Notes: generated from the sequence alone by a model not told the origin. 64,000 bases of DNA from Rugalucina vietnamica (GCA_964017185.1 OZ024874.1:52666856-52730855); one strand, 5' to 3'; positions 51,401 through 60,705 are shown, counted from the first letter of the stretch. A program made the numbers and translations.

Positions 51401-53938
51401 CACGTTTCTAGGTAAAACTATGATACCCTCCATACCAAAGATCCAGCAACTGATTGAAGCGGCCTGGGAGAAAGGATTTGACAAGCAAGGGTGTGAGCAG
51501 CTTGGCGGGAAGGTGTACAACACCACAAAGTGGATAGGGGCCACAGAGATTGTGGCTACACTGGCTTCTCTGAAAGTCAGGTAATTATGGAGCCGCATCG
51601 TGAGAAAACCGGATTATTGCCTATGCGAAAACAAAGGCGCAGATCAGCTTCGCAGTAACTGCGAAGCTGATCAGCGCCTTTGTTTTCGCTACTCGGATAG
51701 TGCAATATCTCTTCTACTTATTGCCAAAATTTCAAGCCTCTAGCCTGCTTCTGGGACTATACAGGTCGGTTTATGTCGGACCTGGTCGGAAACCCCAAAG
51801 ACCGGTTTTCTCGCGTCGCGGCTCAATGTATTCTCAAGGAGAATCAAAAACTAATGCCGTTTACAATTACTGTACTTCAATTAGGACAATATATTTTTTT
51901 TTTCAGATTTAAGTTTCTTTTGCAAAAGTCTTCTTTAGAGAAAAAGAAAAAAAAATGTTTTGCTCTCTTTTTCATCTAGAAAAAAACCCTTTATAGTAGA
52001 GCCACAAAATTAAAAATCTGTCATGATATCAGAGCCGCAACGCAAGAAAAACAGGTCTTCGGGAGTTCCGACCAGTGTGACACAAACCGGTCTGTGCTGC
52101 CACAGAAGGTGGTTAGAAGCTGAACATTCTGGATTTAAGAAGATGAGGAATTGTACTATCCATCTAGCGAAAGCAAAAGCGCTGATCATCTTCGCAGTTA
52201 CTGCGAAGCTGATCTGCGCCTTTGTTTTCGCATAGGCGAAAATCCGTTTTTCTCATGACGTGGCTCATCTTAAATACTAGATGTGATATCAGAATATCAT
52301 GAGCTAGGTTTTTAGAATGCATTGTTGTAATAAGATACCAACCTCTGGGTATCAGTTGTAAAGGCTTTCATAATCTTTCTGGGTCTAATGGGACTCAAGC
52401 TAGCTAGACGGTTTGAACGATTTATCAGAAAATATCACAAAAATTCTTTTAATATGGAAAATCAACAATTTTGGTTTCCAACCAGGGGTGACACAAACCA
52501 GGCTGTGCAATCACAGCAGATGGCTAGAGGCTGGAAACTTTGGATTTAGAAAGTAGAGGAATTGTACTATCTGTGTAGCGAAAACAAAGGCGCTGATCAG
52601 CTGTGCACAGCTGATCTGCGCCTTTGTTTTCGCATATGCAAAAATCCGTTTTTCTGATAATGCGGCTCATTTTCAGATGTCAGTTATTAGACTTCCACAA
52701 TCCCTCTGGACCCAATGGGACCCACTCCAGGCTGTTTGAGTGGGTCAGAGAATATTTTGAGAAGCCCACTGCATTCAAACCACCGCTTTATCTACAACAC
52801 CAAGGTAAATGAAACATTTTCATTAAGGATAGTTTCCTCCATTTTGTGATTGTACAGTCTACTTTGTATCAAGTGAATTTCAAGTGATTCTGTTTATGGA
52901 GGCTGCATACCAATTGAAAAAACAGTTTCAGCATTTTCTGACATGCTCCAATGTGTCTTGTGTATAAATAGCACCAAAAAACAAGAAGAAATAACCATAC
53001 CCAATTTATCATTAATTGTGGGCTGATAGGGGATTACGTAAAATTTTGACACGCCCATATGAAACAAAGAACAACAACAAAATAATATAGGTTGGATTTA
53101 ATATTAACTGTTAAAATACAAGTATTTTTGACATATTTATTTTGCTAGGTCACAGTAGAACAATAATTGGAATAGAAAAGCTCAAAGACAAAAGTGTCCG
53201 TCTGCTCATATTTGACCCAAGCACCTCAAAGAAACAGATCCATCTGTTTCACAGTATAGTGAATGCCAACTTGATGCGAACTCTACGACGGTCAATTCAA
53301 GGTTTGAAGTCGAAGCAATATCAGATAGTGGCGGTAACAGGAATTCTTAGTGATAAAGAACTTGAGGTACATAGTAATTGTTGTATATGTTTTGATCCTG
53401 CAAAAATGCTGTATTTGTGCTTGAATGGCTCTACCTTTTACAACTGCTGCAAAAAGATGCCAAAACAATCACAACTTCTGTCTGACTTGAGTGTACATAT
53501 CTATAGTAAATGCGAGAAAACCGGTCTTCTGGTTTTCTGACCGGGTCTGACACAAACCGATATGTACTGTCACAGAAGAAGGCTAGAAGCTTGGAATTTC
53601 GTATTTAAGGAGAAGAGGGATTGTACTATATGTGTAGCGAAAACAAAGGCACTGATCAGCTGTGCAGTTACTGTACAGCTGATCTGCGCCTTTGTTTTTG
53701 CATATGAGGCTCAAATAAAGTTTTCCATATTTTAACACAATCACTCATACCACCCATTTTCATCATTTTTCATCATTTCATTTTTACATCACTTAAATTT
53801 AGTGTCAGAGCAAAAATGTTAGATGTGGTGAATCAGAAATTTCAATAACACTCATTTTATATTTTTCCCGCCTTTTTAAAACTTGTTCTTTTTGTGTTGC
53901 AGGAGCACAAAGTTCTACGATCAGAGAGACTAAGCTGA
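42035..53938 (+). CDS. ZUP1: ZUP1/ZUFSP, K63-linked ubiquitin-specific cysteine peptidase
   Basis: Join of 42035-43346, 46291-46388, 48538-48706, 50395-50586, 51412-51580, 52677-52804, 53149-53366 and 53903-53938: 2322 nt, 773 codons, no internal stop, all junctions AG/GT with matching phases. C2H2 fingers: C17-H38, C45-H66, C291-H312, C360-H381 and C410-H430. Residues 70-285 are a Ser/Asn-rich disordered spacer. Residues 438-470 form a charged helix like the MIU/ubiquitin-binding helix. The C78-type peptidase domain runs from about 527 to 760. C566 (DKGWGCGYRNFQ), H691 (QHQGHSRT) and D712 (FDPS) form the triad, and the H-to-D spacing of 21 equals human ZUFSP. The enzyme cleaves long K63 chains and acts in genome stability (family knowledge). 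At 773 residues it is longer than human (about 578), mainly through the spacer and one extra finger. Confidence 0.96.
43363..43602 (-). mobile_element. MITE-A copy, ZUP1 intron 1
   Basis: It begins about 17 bp after the ZUP1 exon 1 donor. One stem arm is mutated (GCAATGCGG versus CCGCGAAGC). Confidence 0.88.
43872..44210 (+). mobile_element. MITE-A copy with a 93-bp insertion, ZUP1 intron 1
   Basis: CTCTACTTTCTA occurs on both sides of a foreign segment (about 44010-44094), suggesting a 12-bp target duplication. Confidence 0.75.
44338..46277 (+). mobile_element. MITE-B copy split by HINE1-d, ZUP1 intron 1
   Basis: The left piece ends GGGTATACATATTTTT and the right piece starts TTTTTATTTTTGCTCC, together restoring the MITE-B order. 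The right end lies 13 bp before ZUP1 exon 2. Confidence 0.83.
44394..46081 (-). mobile_element. HINE1 element, core type d (159-bp units), inside a MITE-B
   Basis: Minus orientation. The 3' hairpin (AGCTCACCGGAGCC...GGTGAGCT) is at 44398, a GTCCGTCC microsatellite at 44455, then about nine units of about 159 bp marked by TTGTGGCCACTCTAG. The 5' end, with CTCACCTGAGAG, is at 46045-46081. It splits a MITE-B copy in a T-run, within ZUP1 intron 1. Confidence 0.8.
46291..46388 (+). CDS. ZUP1: ZUP1 exon encoding charged helix
   Basis: The acceptor is TTTTCTTCAG and the donor GTAAAC. Its 32 whole codons (QEKTDKIIAQELQEKEKIIS and onward) are almost entirely E/K/Q helix, in the place of the ubiquitin-binding MIU helix of ZUFSP. 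Confidence 0.9.
46448..47535. mobile_element. TIR element of 1.09 kb inside MITE-A
   Basis: Ends CGTCGGTCGGGTGACAAAAC and (inverted) CGTCGCTCGGGTATCAAAAC share about 27 bp with mismatches. TSD ATAT lies at 46444-46447 and 47536-47539, verified by the intact MITE-A sequence. The interior repeats ATTCGAATATTCG at 46848-46900 and 47345-47420, and carries a MITE-A fragment. Confidence 0.75.
46945..47050 (+). mobile_element. MITE-A 5' fragment
   Basis: Truncated after the central palindrome, which has collapsed to GTGCATATCCGCTGATCAGC. It lies inside the 1.09 kb TIR element. Confidence 0.65.
48157..48372 (-). mobile_element. MITE-A copy ending in poly(T), ZUP1 intron 2
   Basis: The terminal region after GCATATGCAAAATG is replaced by the 42-T run. 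Confidence 0.8.
48373..48414 (+). repeat. poly(T) tract, 42 nt
   Basis: An uninterrupted T run. It could be the tail of a minus-strand retroposon, but no body is recognised next to it. Confidence 0.9.
48538..48706 (+). CDS. ZUP1: ZUP1 exon before peptidase core
   Basis: The acceptor is GGTTCAG and the donor GTATGG. It encodes AMYGMTDGTPYKKQYEKNLE through DDGLSCTK, matching the YGLD...FHRRK...GFDDG stretch of the family. Confidence 0.93.
48843..49040 (+). mobile_element. Degenerate SINE copy in ZUP1 intron 3
   Basis: It retains GTCATTGAGCAAGACACTTT, GATGGCTCTGTTCCGAG and AAATTGTTGACTGGGAC. The promoter boxes are eroded. Confidence 0.7.
49244..50387 (+). mobile_element. MITE-A copy split by HINE2, ZUP1 intron 3
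   Basis: Left piece 49244-49284 and right piece 50221-50387. The right terminus (GATGCCTCTCA) lies 7 bp before the catalytic-Cys exon. Confidence 0.82.
49285..50220 (+). mobile_element. HINE2 element, complete, inserted in a MITE-A
   Basis: It has the same ends as the 14-kb copy with five core units, and a GTAAACGTACACG tract at about 50130. It lies inside the AAAA of a MITE-A (TGTGAA / AAAACAAAGG), which fits the TT-target preference of Helentrons read on the other strand. Located in ZUP1 intron 3. Confidence 0.88.
50395..50586 (+). CDS. ZUP1: ZUP1 exon with catalytic cysteine
   Basis: The acceptor is TTTTCAG and the donor GTAAGT. It encodes VIQRLQEYY, then VDHYAGSYGDKGWGCGYRNF with the nucleophile Cys at 50511-50513. 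The seven bases TTTTCAG are all that separate a MITE-A terminus from the exon. Confidence 0.97.
50640..50842 (-). mobile_element. MITE-A copy, ZUP1 intron 4
   Basis: The central palindrome is shortened (TGCTGATCAGCTGTGCACTT) and one arm is largely lost. Confidence 0.82.
50953..51184 (-). mobile_element. MITE-A copy, ZUP1 intron 4
   Basis: Stem GCTGTGCAG-TTA-CTGCACAGC, perfectly paired. The last 20 bp are eroded. Confidence 0.85.
51412..51580 (+). CDS. ZUP1: ZUP1 exon (IPSIPKIQ block)
   Basis: The acceptor is TTTCTAG and the donor GTAATT. It encodes KTMIPSIPKIQQLIEAAW through ATLASLKV, a conserved helical part of the peptidase fold. A MITE-A begins 8 bp after the donor. Confidence 0.96.
51589..51825 (+). 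mobile_element. MITE-A copy, ZUP1 intron 5
   Basis: Near-identical to the 18.8-kb copy, so recent. It starts 8 bp after the exon 5 donor. Stem CTTCGCAG-TAA-CTGCGAAG. Confidence 0.92.
52031..52267 (-). mobile_element. MITE-A copy, ZUP1 intron 5
   Basis: Full length, with perfect inner stem CTTCGCAG-TTA-CTGCGAAG. Confidence 0.88.
52453..52669 (-). mobile_element. MITE-A copy, ZUP1 intron 5
   Basis: The palindrome has collapsed symmetrically to GATCAGCTGTGCACAGCTGA. The right terminus GCGGCTCA ends 7 bp before an exon. Confidence 0.86.
52677..52804 (+). CDS. ZUP1: ZUP1 exon (GTHSRLFEW block)
   Basis: The acceptor is TTTTCAG and the donor GTAAAT. It encodes CQLLDFHNPSGPNGTHSRLF through YLQHQ. 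As with the catalytic-Cys exon, exactly TTTTCAG separates a MITE-A terminus from the exon. Confidence 0.96.
53149..53366 (+). CDS. ZUP1: ZUP1 exon with catalytic His and Asp
   Basis: The acceptor is TTTTGCTAG. It encodes GHSRTIIGIEKL with the His at 53151-53153 and LLIFDPS with the Asp at 53214-53216, ending LSDKELE. The donor GTACAT is weak. Reading through it stays open to a stop at 53538-53540, giving a possible alternative C-terminus. Confidence 0.95.
53508..53715 (-). mobile_element. MITE-A copy, ZUP1 intron 7
   Basis: Stem GCTGTGCAG-TTA-CTGTACAGC. The right end is shortened to TATGAGGCTCA. Confidence 0.82.
53903..53938 (+). CDS. ZUP1: ZUP1 terminal exon
   Basis: The acceptor is GTTGCAG ending at 53902. 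Phase 0 codons EHKVLRSERLS then TGA. It continues the family's E-x-R-rich ending. It is short and supported by splice site and phase only. Confidence 0.8.
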   Translation, partial: EHKVLRSERLS

Positions 53939-54269
53939 GAATGACCAAGATTATAAATGATTACATGTGCATACTCATCTTGGAATGTTTTGATTGTCTG
54001 TGATGTAAACTATGCCCTTCATCTCCAAGGAATAGATAAAATAGTTTGATTCACATAAAGGCTGTCTCTATTACATGTAGTTCTCTTAAATATAAAACAA
54101 ATTTGTTCTGGATACTCATGAGGGGTATGCCTACTGCTAATATCACCAAAAACTAAGGAGGTATATTATCTTTACCATATCTGTTGTCGATGAAGGATTT
54201 TTTTTAAAATCTTTGTGTATTGTAACAATGGTAATTATCCTGTCATTAACACTGAAATCATTGCATAAT

Positions 54270-54474
54270 TTCAGCCTCATGGGAAAACCAACAATCTGGA
54301 TTTCCGACCAGGTCAGACACAAACCAGCCTGTATAGTCAAAGAAGCAGGCTAGAGGCTTGTAATTTTGAGTTTGAGAAGAGCGATTGTACTATCTGTGTA
54401 GCAGTTACTGCACAGCGGATCCGCGCCTTTGGTTTCGCATATAGAGATTGGTGGTTTTCTGGTGTGGCGGCTCA
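54270..54474 (-). mobile_element. MITE-A copy downstream of ZUP1
   Basis: The left half of the palindrome is deleted; the CAGTTACTGCACAGCGGATC part remains. Confidence 0.8.
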
Positions 54475-54731
54475 TTTGTATTAAGACTTTGGTGCATGTT
54501 TCAAAGTGTCATAGATTCAAGTGCTATATATCTTTTATCACATTGTCATATTTAGAATTTATCTTTTCCAGTTCTTTTGCAATAGAAGTGTGTTTAACTT
54601 TAAGCACTGTTGTCCATCATCATAAATTGCACATTTGAAGGCCTAGGCATTTATTCACCATTTATTATAATGTTAAAGTTTCTTAGTTAGTGAAACATTG
54701 AAGATATGTACATATACAAATTTGTACAACA

Positions 54732-54918
54732 TATGAGCAGCCTCATGAGAAAACCAACAATATGGTTTTTGAGCAGGGCACAAACCAGCCTGTACAGTCA
54801 CAGAAGATGGTTAGAGGCTTGAAATTTTGGATTTAGAAAGTAGAGGAATTGTACTATCGATGTAATGAAAATTTGTTTTCACCTAAGCAGATTGTTTGTT
54901 TTCCCACGTGGCAGACCA
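54732..54918 (-). mobile_element. MITE-A copy, palindrome deleted
   Basis: The outer halves are intact. The central palindrome is absent, leaving GATGTAATGAAAATTTGTTT. Confidence 0.75.
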
Positions 54919-55340
54919 TATTTTTAGTTCTTGAGTTACTTGCAGTTTTTCTGCATTTTTGTATGGGAGAGATAGCTCAATACACTGCAAAGTGTTGACT
55001 GAACAGCCTGGGTTACAATTTTCTTTTTTAACATGTCATCTGTCTGTAAAGTTTGTGTAACTGGTTATACAGCTTGAGTCAACAAATAGCAATAATACAA
55101 AAGTGCCAACAATCTGTTGATGAGAGAGTTGTTTCTCTCACGATTTGGCCTTTCTATTTGTGATTCTTAGTACCGGTATTGAAATTTACAATATATGTGA
55201 AGGATGTTTATAAATTATGTAATCTACTAATGTCCCATTACTAGAACTTTTTTAAATAAATGTGTCTGAAAATTTGGAATTGCAGAGTTCCTGGCATTCC
55301 GACTGTTCAAAAATTTTAAATATTCCACTGAACATATACA

Positions 55341-55610
55341 GGGCCCAGTTGTTCAAAACTAACGACGTCGTTAGTTAACGTTTCGTTAAAATTTCAAACA
55401 TTAATATTACAAATACACTGTTATTTTTTGTTGAAAAAATGTGAGAATCCTTTGCCTTGAAAAAATGTGAGAATCCTTTGCACTGCAAAGGATTCTCACA
55501 TTTTTTCAACAAAAAATAACAGTGTATTTGTTACTTTTGCTGATATTTGCTTAACAAATTTATGTCTTAACGATATTGTTAAGCTAACGATGCTTTGAAC
55601 AACTGGGTCC
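55341..55610. mobile_element. Palindromic MITE (GGGCCCAGTTGTTCAAA ends), 270 bp
   Basis: Left GGGCCCAGTTGTTCAAA and right TTTGAACAACTGGGTCC. The centre has GTGAGAATCCTTTGC twice in one direction, then inverted, giving a long hairpin. Confidence 0.8.
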
Positions 55611-55660
55611 AGGTAAACAAATAATGCCCACCTTTGGTATCGCTTGATTTTAACCTCTCA

Positions 55661-55795
55661 TTAAGAAAACATGACCATGCAATATACAGCAATTTTAATG
55701 CTGTAAAAAGGTAAAAAAAAAAAGATATTTCCATATTTTTGCTCAAACCAGAGATTGTTTGAAAGCACAATCTGTGTTTTGGATCAAACATACAA
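55661..55795 (-). mobile_element. MITE-B relic
   Basis: TTAAGAAAACATGACCATGC plus TTTGCTCAAACCAGAGATTG and TGTTTTGGATCAAAC; about half of the element. Confidence 0.6.
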
Positions 55796-56071
55796 CCAGG
55801 CAAATAGCAGCTTAGCAATCCAGGTGTTTCAAGCATCTCTTTACTAGTTGTCAAAGAGATAAAATTGACATTTCCTGTCCAATATTTGTATCATACTTGA
55901 AATGTACATTATTACCCTAAATATCTCTGATTGGTCGCGGTAAGATGGAATTGACAGATGTTGATTTCCCTTTTCAAAAATTTCATTGGTTATTTTCAAA
56001 TATTGAAACAGACCAAGATGATTGTTTGACAGCTTTTGGCTATTTTCAAGAAATGAACAACATTTTCTATA

Positions 56072-57092
56072 CGAGGGGCGTTCGGAAAGTTCGAATAATT
56101 GTCTGACCATTCACATAATATTTATAGTAAAATAAAATGAAGCATACCTATTTTAACTTCAACATGTCCTCTACAAATGCTGTGAAAACCAAGATGATGC
56201 ACTAAGACATGATAAAAATATAGTCATTACAAAAAGGTGCGGTATGGGTACCCGGAGCACGCCAACGTCAAAATGACGTTGCGAAAACGTCAAAAGGTAT
56301 TTTAATCCTGTTGGCGATGATCAAGCTTTCTCGGTATGAACACCAACAATATCTACGCATTTCATGTGTCTGTCCATTCTTTTGTAATAAGTTTTCTTAA
56401 CCAGTATCAGTATGTGGTGATACATCTTCCTGAGTCTATTTTGCTAATATTCTCCGCTGAATCATCCATTTTTTTTGCAATTCTTAATGGAACACAATTT
56501 CACTACCGAATGGTTACTTGTAAAATCACCATCAGTTGCTTTTGTTCCAGTCTTAAAACATGAAAATCATTTGTACATAAATGCTGGACTACATTGTTCA
56601 TTGTTTTCCATTTCATTTGACCATCCTAAGTGATTTTGTGTGTGTTTTATGAAGAAAACACCAAAGTTCGTAAACTGTTGCAACGCAACGACACAGTTTA
56701 ACGTCATGGTTTTCCCATACAACCCTGAAAATAAAGGACCATAACTTCTTTGTGGAACATCGAATTAATTTCAAATTTTCAGGAAAGAATGTCATGTTGT
56801 TGAAATATTTCATGGCGATTCCGTGCTTTACTGTCAATGAGCAAACAGCCAGAAATTATGTTTATTTCTTTAAAACTTTGTTTTAAAAAGTGATATTTTT
56901 CGGACTGCTCCGGGTACCGATGATGATGTTGCCATGACAACCTGTATTTTTGGTTTCTATGGTCACTTTTCTTTCTTTTTTCAATCAACAATTCATAATA
57001 AGTGGAAGTTCACACACACCAACTTTCCAGTACAATGGATGAAAAATTTGAGAGATACAACATAATTACACGAACTTTCCAAACAACCTACG
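56072..57092. mobile_element. Tc1/mariner-like TIR element, about 1.0 kb, no intact transposase
   Basis: Left CGAGGGGCGTTCGGAAAGTT and inverted right CGTAGGTTGTTTGGAAAGTT resemble mariner TIRs. TA flanks both sides (56070-56071, 57093-57094). A second inverted pair, GGTACCCGGAGCA / TGCTCCGGGTACC, lies at 56247 and 56906. Confidence 0.7.
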
Positions 57093-57518
57093 TATTTGAA
57101 TTGCACCTGCATGACTGATGTGAACTATCAATTTCTTGTCTTTGACAACTGATTTTGAGATGTCTGAAACTTGTGAATTGCTAAGCTGGTATTTGCGCGG
57201 TCGTAAGAAAAATTGTATATCGCAGTTTGACTATATCAAAGTAGGGTTTAAGGGTGTACTTGTACTAATTTTATGGTTTTGTTATCCTGATGCCGCAGGA
57301 TTGGGCTAGTTCTTTTTGTGGCATGTTTATCATATTGTAACGGTTATTTCAGTAATTGAAGTGCAACGGAAAGCTTGCAGTACGAGTATATTTAATGGTA
57401 CATGTTATTCAATCGGATTTACCATTCTCAAGCTACACTATGGACTCAACTAACTTTTGATCCATCTAGTGTCAAAATCAAGCTATAGCAACTATGTATT
57501 ATTTCGCAGAGAAAAGAT

Positions 57519-57665
57519 GTTTATAGTGTTTCTGACCAGGTCTAAAAAGTGGGCTGTACAGCTACAGAAATAGCTCTAGAGGCCCATGTGATTTAGGGTT
57601 TAGGGCCTGTACTATCTGAATTGAAAACAAAGGCACTGATCAGCTGTGATGTTAATGTGAAGCGT
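57519..57665 (-). mobile_element. Degenerate MITE-A relic
   Basis: Only CTGACCAGGTCT, a GCTGTACAG stretch and AAAACAAAGGCACTGATCAG are recognisable. Confidence 0.55.
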
Positions 57666-57750
57666 AACTAAATTCTACGTATGACACTATTACTAAATTC
57701 TACTTATGACGATATTTTACTAAATTCTACTTCTGACAATTTTACAATTC
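57660..57750 (+). repeat. Short tandem repeat, TACTAAATTCTACTTATGAC unit
   Basis: Three imperfect copies of about 27 bp. Two more occur at 58493-58552. Confidence 0.75.
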
Positions 57751-57838
57751 AATTCAATTCTTTATTCAGATTGCCAAATACATTTTAGCGCATCTACAAA
57801 ACATTCAGTACAAATACACTATCTACACTATCTTGACA

Positions 57839-58070
57839 TATGAGCCACCACATGGGAAAACCAACAATCTGCATAGGCGAAAACAAAGGCGCAGATCAGC
57901 TTCACCGGGAAGCTGATCAGCGCCTTTGTTTTCGCTACTAGGATAGTACAATTCCTCTTCTACTTATATCCGAAATTTCAAGCTTCTAGCTCTTTTCTGT
58001 GCTTGTACAGGTCAGTTTGTGTCGGACCTGTTCGGAAACCACATTGTTGGTTTTCCCACGAGGCGGCTCA
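57839..58070 (+). mobile_element. MITE-A copy
   Basis: The palindrome is reduced to GATCAGCTTCACCGGGAAGC. Ends are extended by ATA / TAT. Confidence 0.88.
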
Positions 58071-58079
58071 TATTTTTAT

Positions 58080-59479
58080 CGTGGATAAGGGATGACTGCA
58101 AAGCAAATGTTGAGGAGTTAAATTCTTAATGTATTCGTTCTAATTAGCACACAGTGTGCTTTACTTTTCAAAATAATTTAAAGTTAAGGTAACAAAATAT
58201 TGTTCTAATAAGCACACACTGGGAACGAAAACAACACATGAACTGTTGAAATTTTCATATCAAAAATACTGAAGATGATGTCATTTAAGTGTTCAAATTG
58301 TTGCAAAATAGTGTTTCATCAGCTATTAAATATGAAGTTTTAATTCTGACAGCTAAGATGGAATTTATGTGTAAAAATTGTATGAAATACCAATATGTTG
58401 GTCGAGCAGTGTACGCTTATGTACATGATTTTCGGAAATGAGCAGTGTGTGAACTTATTACAGCATGTGGGCTAATTAGAACAAATATGGTATGACGATA
58501 TTACTAAATTCTACTTACGACGATATTACTAAATTCTACCTATGACAATATTTGTTTTTTCTCTTGATGTGATACAAATGTTTCATTTCTGTAATAAAAG
58601 TGCTCAAAGCTCAAACAGTACATATATACATGTATTTACTATTACAATTGTGAGATTTGTTTTTACGGCCTATTCCATAATTCAATGTTTGTAAAACTTG
58701 TATTGCTCCATATTTATGTTTGAGAGTTAACCAATTTCAAAAATTCATTTGGGAAATGCTTAACCATTGTAGTCAGGAGTAAAAAGTATCTAGCAAGTAA
58801 TGTGATTTACTACCCACATTGTAGCTCAACTCACTTGTGAAATCTGAAGTGGAACCTTGAGGAATAAATAAGTTGTGAAGTTAAGCTGGCACATAGAAAT
58901 TGAAATTTCCATCATCACCTATAGACAGTCTGACAAATAGGAAGGGAAAAAATGTACTTCCCAAATTGGAGTTTTTGAAAATGGTTACAATATTTCTTTA
59001 AATGTATAGTGATGTGCATGTTTAAGCTGTAACAGCTGTGGTTCTAAGTATTAAAGCAACCTATTTAATTACGTGTATAAGGACATGAAATGGAAGTTTG
59101 CTGCATGTGAGTCTTGCCTCATGTATGTTTTGAAGTTTTGTATTGGGCTAAAAGCATCTGTGATTTTTATTGTTTTATATACATGTACCTCTAGTCATTG
59201 CCTACCTGTATAAACTATTGCACAGTGTTGATTGTTTTTAAAGTGCACATTATACCCACAGTGGTTTTCTCTTTGTTCAACTTGCTTAAAACTTAGTTTC
59301 TAAAGCAGTCTCACAGCTGTATATTGTAGTATGGCTGTTGGCCATAGTACCTTTCAACGAAAATGAAGTGGTTTATATTCAGTCATTTTTCCAAGTCTGC
59401 ACTGCATTCTCAAATCTAATGTCAGTGGAAAAGTTTATCATATGACATCACTGTTGTCCAGAGGATAAATAGAGGATTT
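58080..59479. other. No feature recognised
   Basis: AT-rich. TTCTAATTAGCACACAGTGT recurs in modified form at 58202; otherwise unique-looking. Confidence 0.5.
58493..58552 (+). repeat. Short tandem repeat, same unit as at 57.7 kb
   Basis: Two copies of ACGATATTACTAAATTCTAC, same orientation as the array 750 bp upstream. Together they bracket a MITE-A. Confidence 0.75.
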
Positions 59480-60055
59480 TACACGAGTGGTCATTTCATA
59501 TGAAATTTATTAAACGAGCCTTCGGCGAGTTTAATAAATTTCATATGAAATGACCACGAGTGTAAGATTCGTTTTTTCATATGACTTCTCAAATACGATT
59601 TTATCGCCTTTAAAGTGGACATATTTCCAATGAAAATTAACATTGTTGTTACGGACGTCGTCATTGACGTTACGTATTCCCACAAAAGTGTTAATACACA
59701 TGTGGTCATAACACTTTTATTACATGGCGTTATCCACTGGAAAACAGCCGCGTCATATGATAATGTCATTTATCATATGACGTCGCTGTTTTCTAGTGGA
59801 TAATGTCATGTAATAAAGTGTTGTGACCACACGTGTATTAACACTTTTGCGGGAATATGTAACGTCATTGACGATGTCCATAACAACAATGTAAAGTTTC
59901 ATTGAAAATATGTCCACTTTGAAGATGATAACAACCTATTTTAAAAGTCATATGATAAAATGAATCTTACATGAGTGGTCATTTGATATGAAATTTATTA
60001 AACTCGCCGAAGTTTCATATGAAATGACCACTCGTGTAAGATCCTCCATGTATGA
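59480..60055. mobile_element. Giant palindrome/foldback, about 575 bp
   Basis: Arms of about 250 bp meet near 59768 (CATATGATAATGTCATTTAT). Each end is itself a hairpin built from GTGGTCATTTCATATGAAAT and AAACGAGCC/GGCGAGTTT. Arms carry GACGTCGTCATTGACGTTAC and CCACTTTAAAGGCGATAAAA motifs. Confidence 0.8.
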
Positions 60056-60439
60056 AATATGTTACGACCACACCTGTATTAACACTTTGGCAGGAACTTG
60101 TAGCACCCGTTAGGTGTCCATTTACACTATCCAGTGATATGAAATTACCTTAAAAATAGTTTAAGTGCAGAATCTCTTGAGCAATTTTTAAAAGAAATAG
60201 AAATTTGATAATTTTTATGACAAAATCATGCTGTACCCCATTGTTTACATTTGGTTGTTTACTTTAAGCCAGTAAATCGTTGAATTAATGTGTTGCTTTC
60301 TATTTATTCACTCATCTCTATGCCAGCTGAAAATGATGAACATCGTCAAATCAATAGTTATCCATATGGTGGGTGACTTGATTCGCTAGTTAACCCTTCA
60401 AGTCTGGTCTTCCTTGTAAACCAATGATGAGGGTTGGAT
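60056..60439. other. No feature recognised
   Basis: A short AT-rich spacer between the giant palindrome and the minisatellite block. Confidence 0.5.
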
Positions 60440-60705
60440 CCCAAAGCTTCTTCAGGTCCAGAGGTTATAAAACTTTTTTCATGCTCAATGCAGCTGAGAC
60501 TAAAATTTATTCTGCTGATAAATGTTAAAATGCCAACAGTTGTTGGCATTTTAACATTTATGAGCAGGATAAATTATTAGTTTTGGAGTTTTGAATCTGA
60601 ATTTTCCACTAGTTTTGACTATTTCAACATTTATGACCAGTTGAAATTTCATTCAGCTGAGCATGAAAAAAGTTTTGTAACCTTGAGGCCAGATTTTCAG
60701 ATGCA
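60440..60705. repeat. Palindromic element left of the minisatellite
   Basis: CAGAGGTTATAAAACTTTTT, CAGCTGAG and TAAATGTTAAAATGCCAACA meet their reverse complements (centre near 60538). Confidence 0.7.

Larger units (their letters stand above)
53939..55275 (+). other. Probable ZUP1 3' UTR and downstream region
   Basis: No coding frame is seen after the stop. The first convincing AATAAA is near 55254 (TTTTAAATAAATG). MITE-A copies at 54270 and 54732 would lie in the UTR if that signal is used. The transcript end is not established. Confidence 0.35.
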
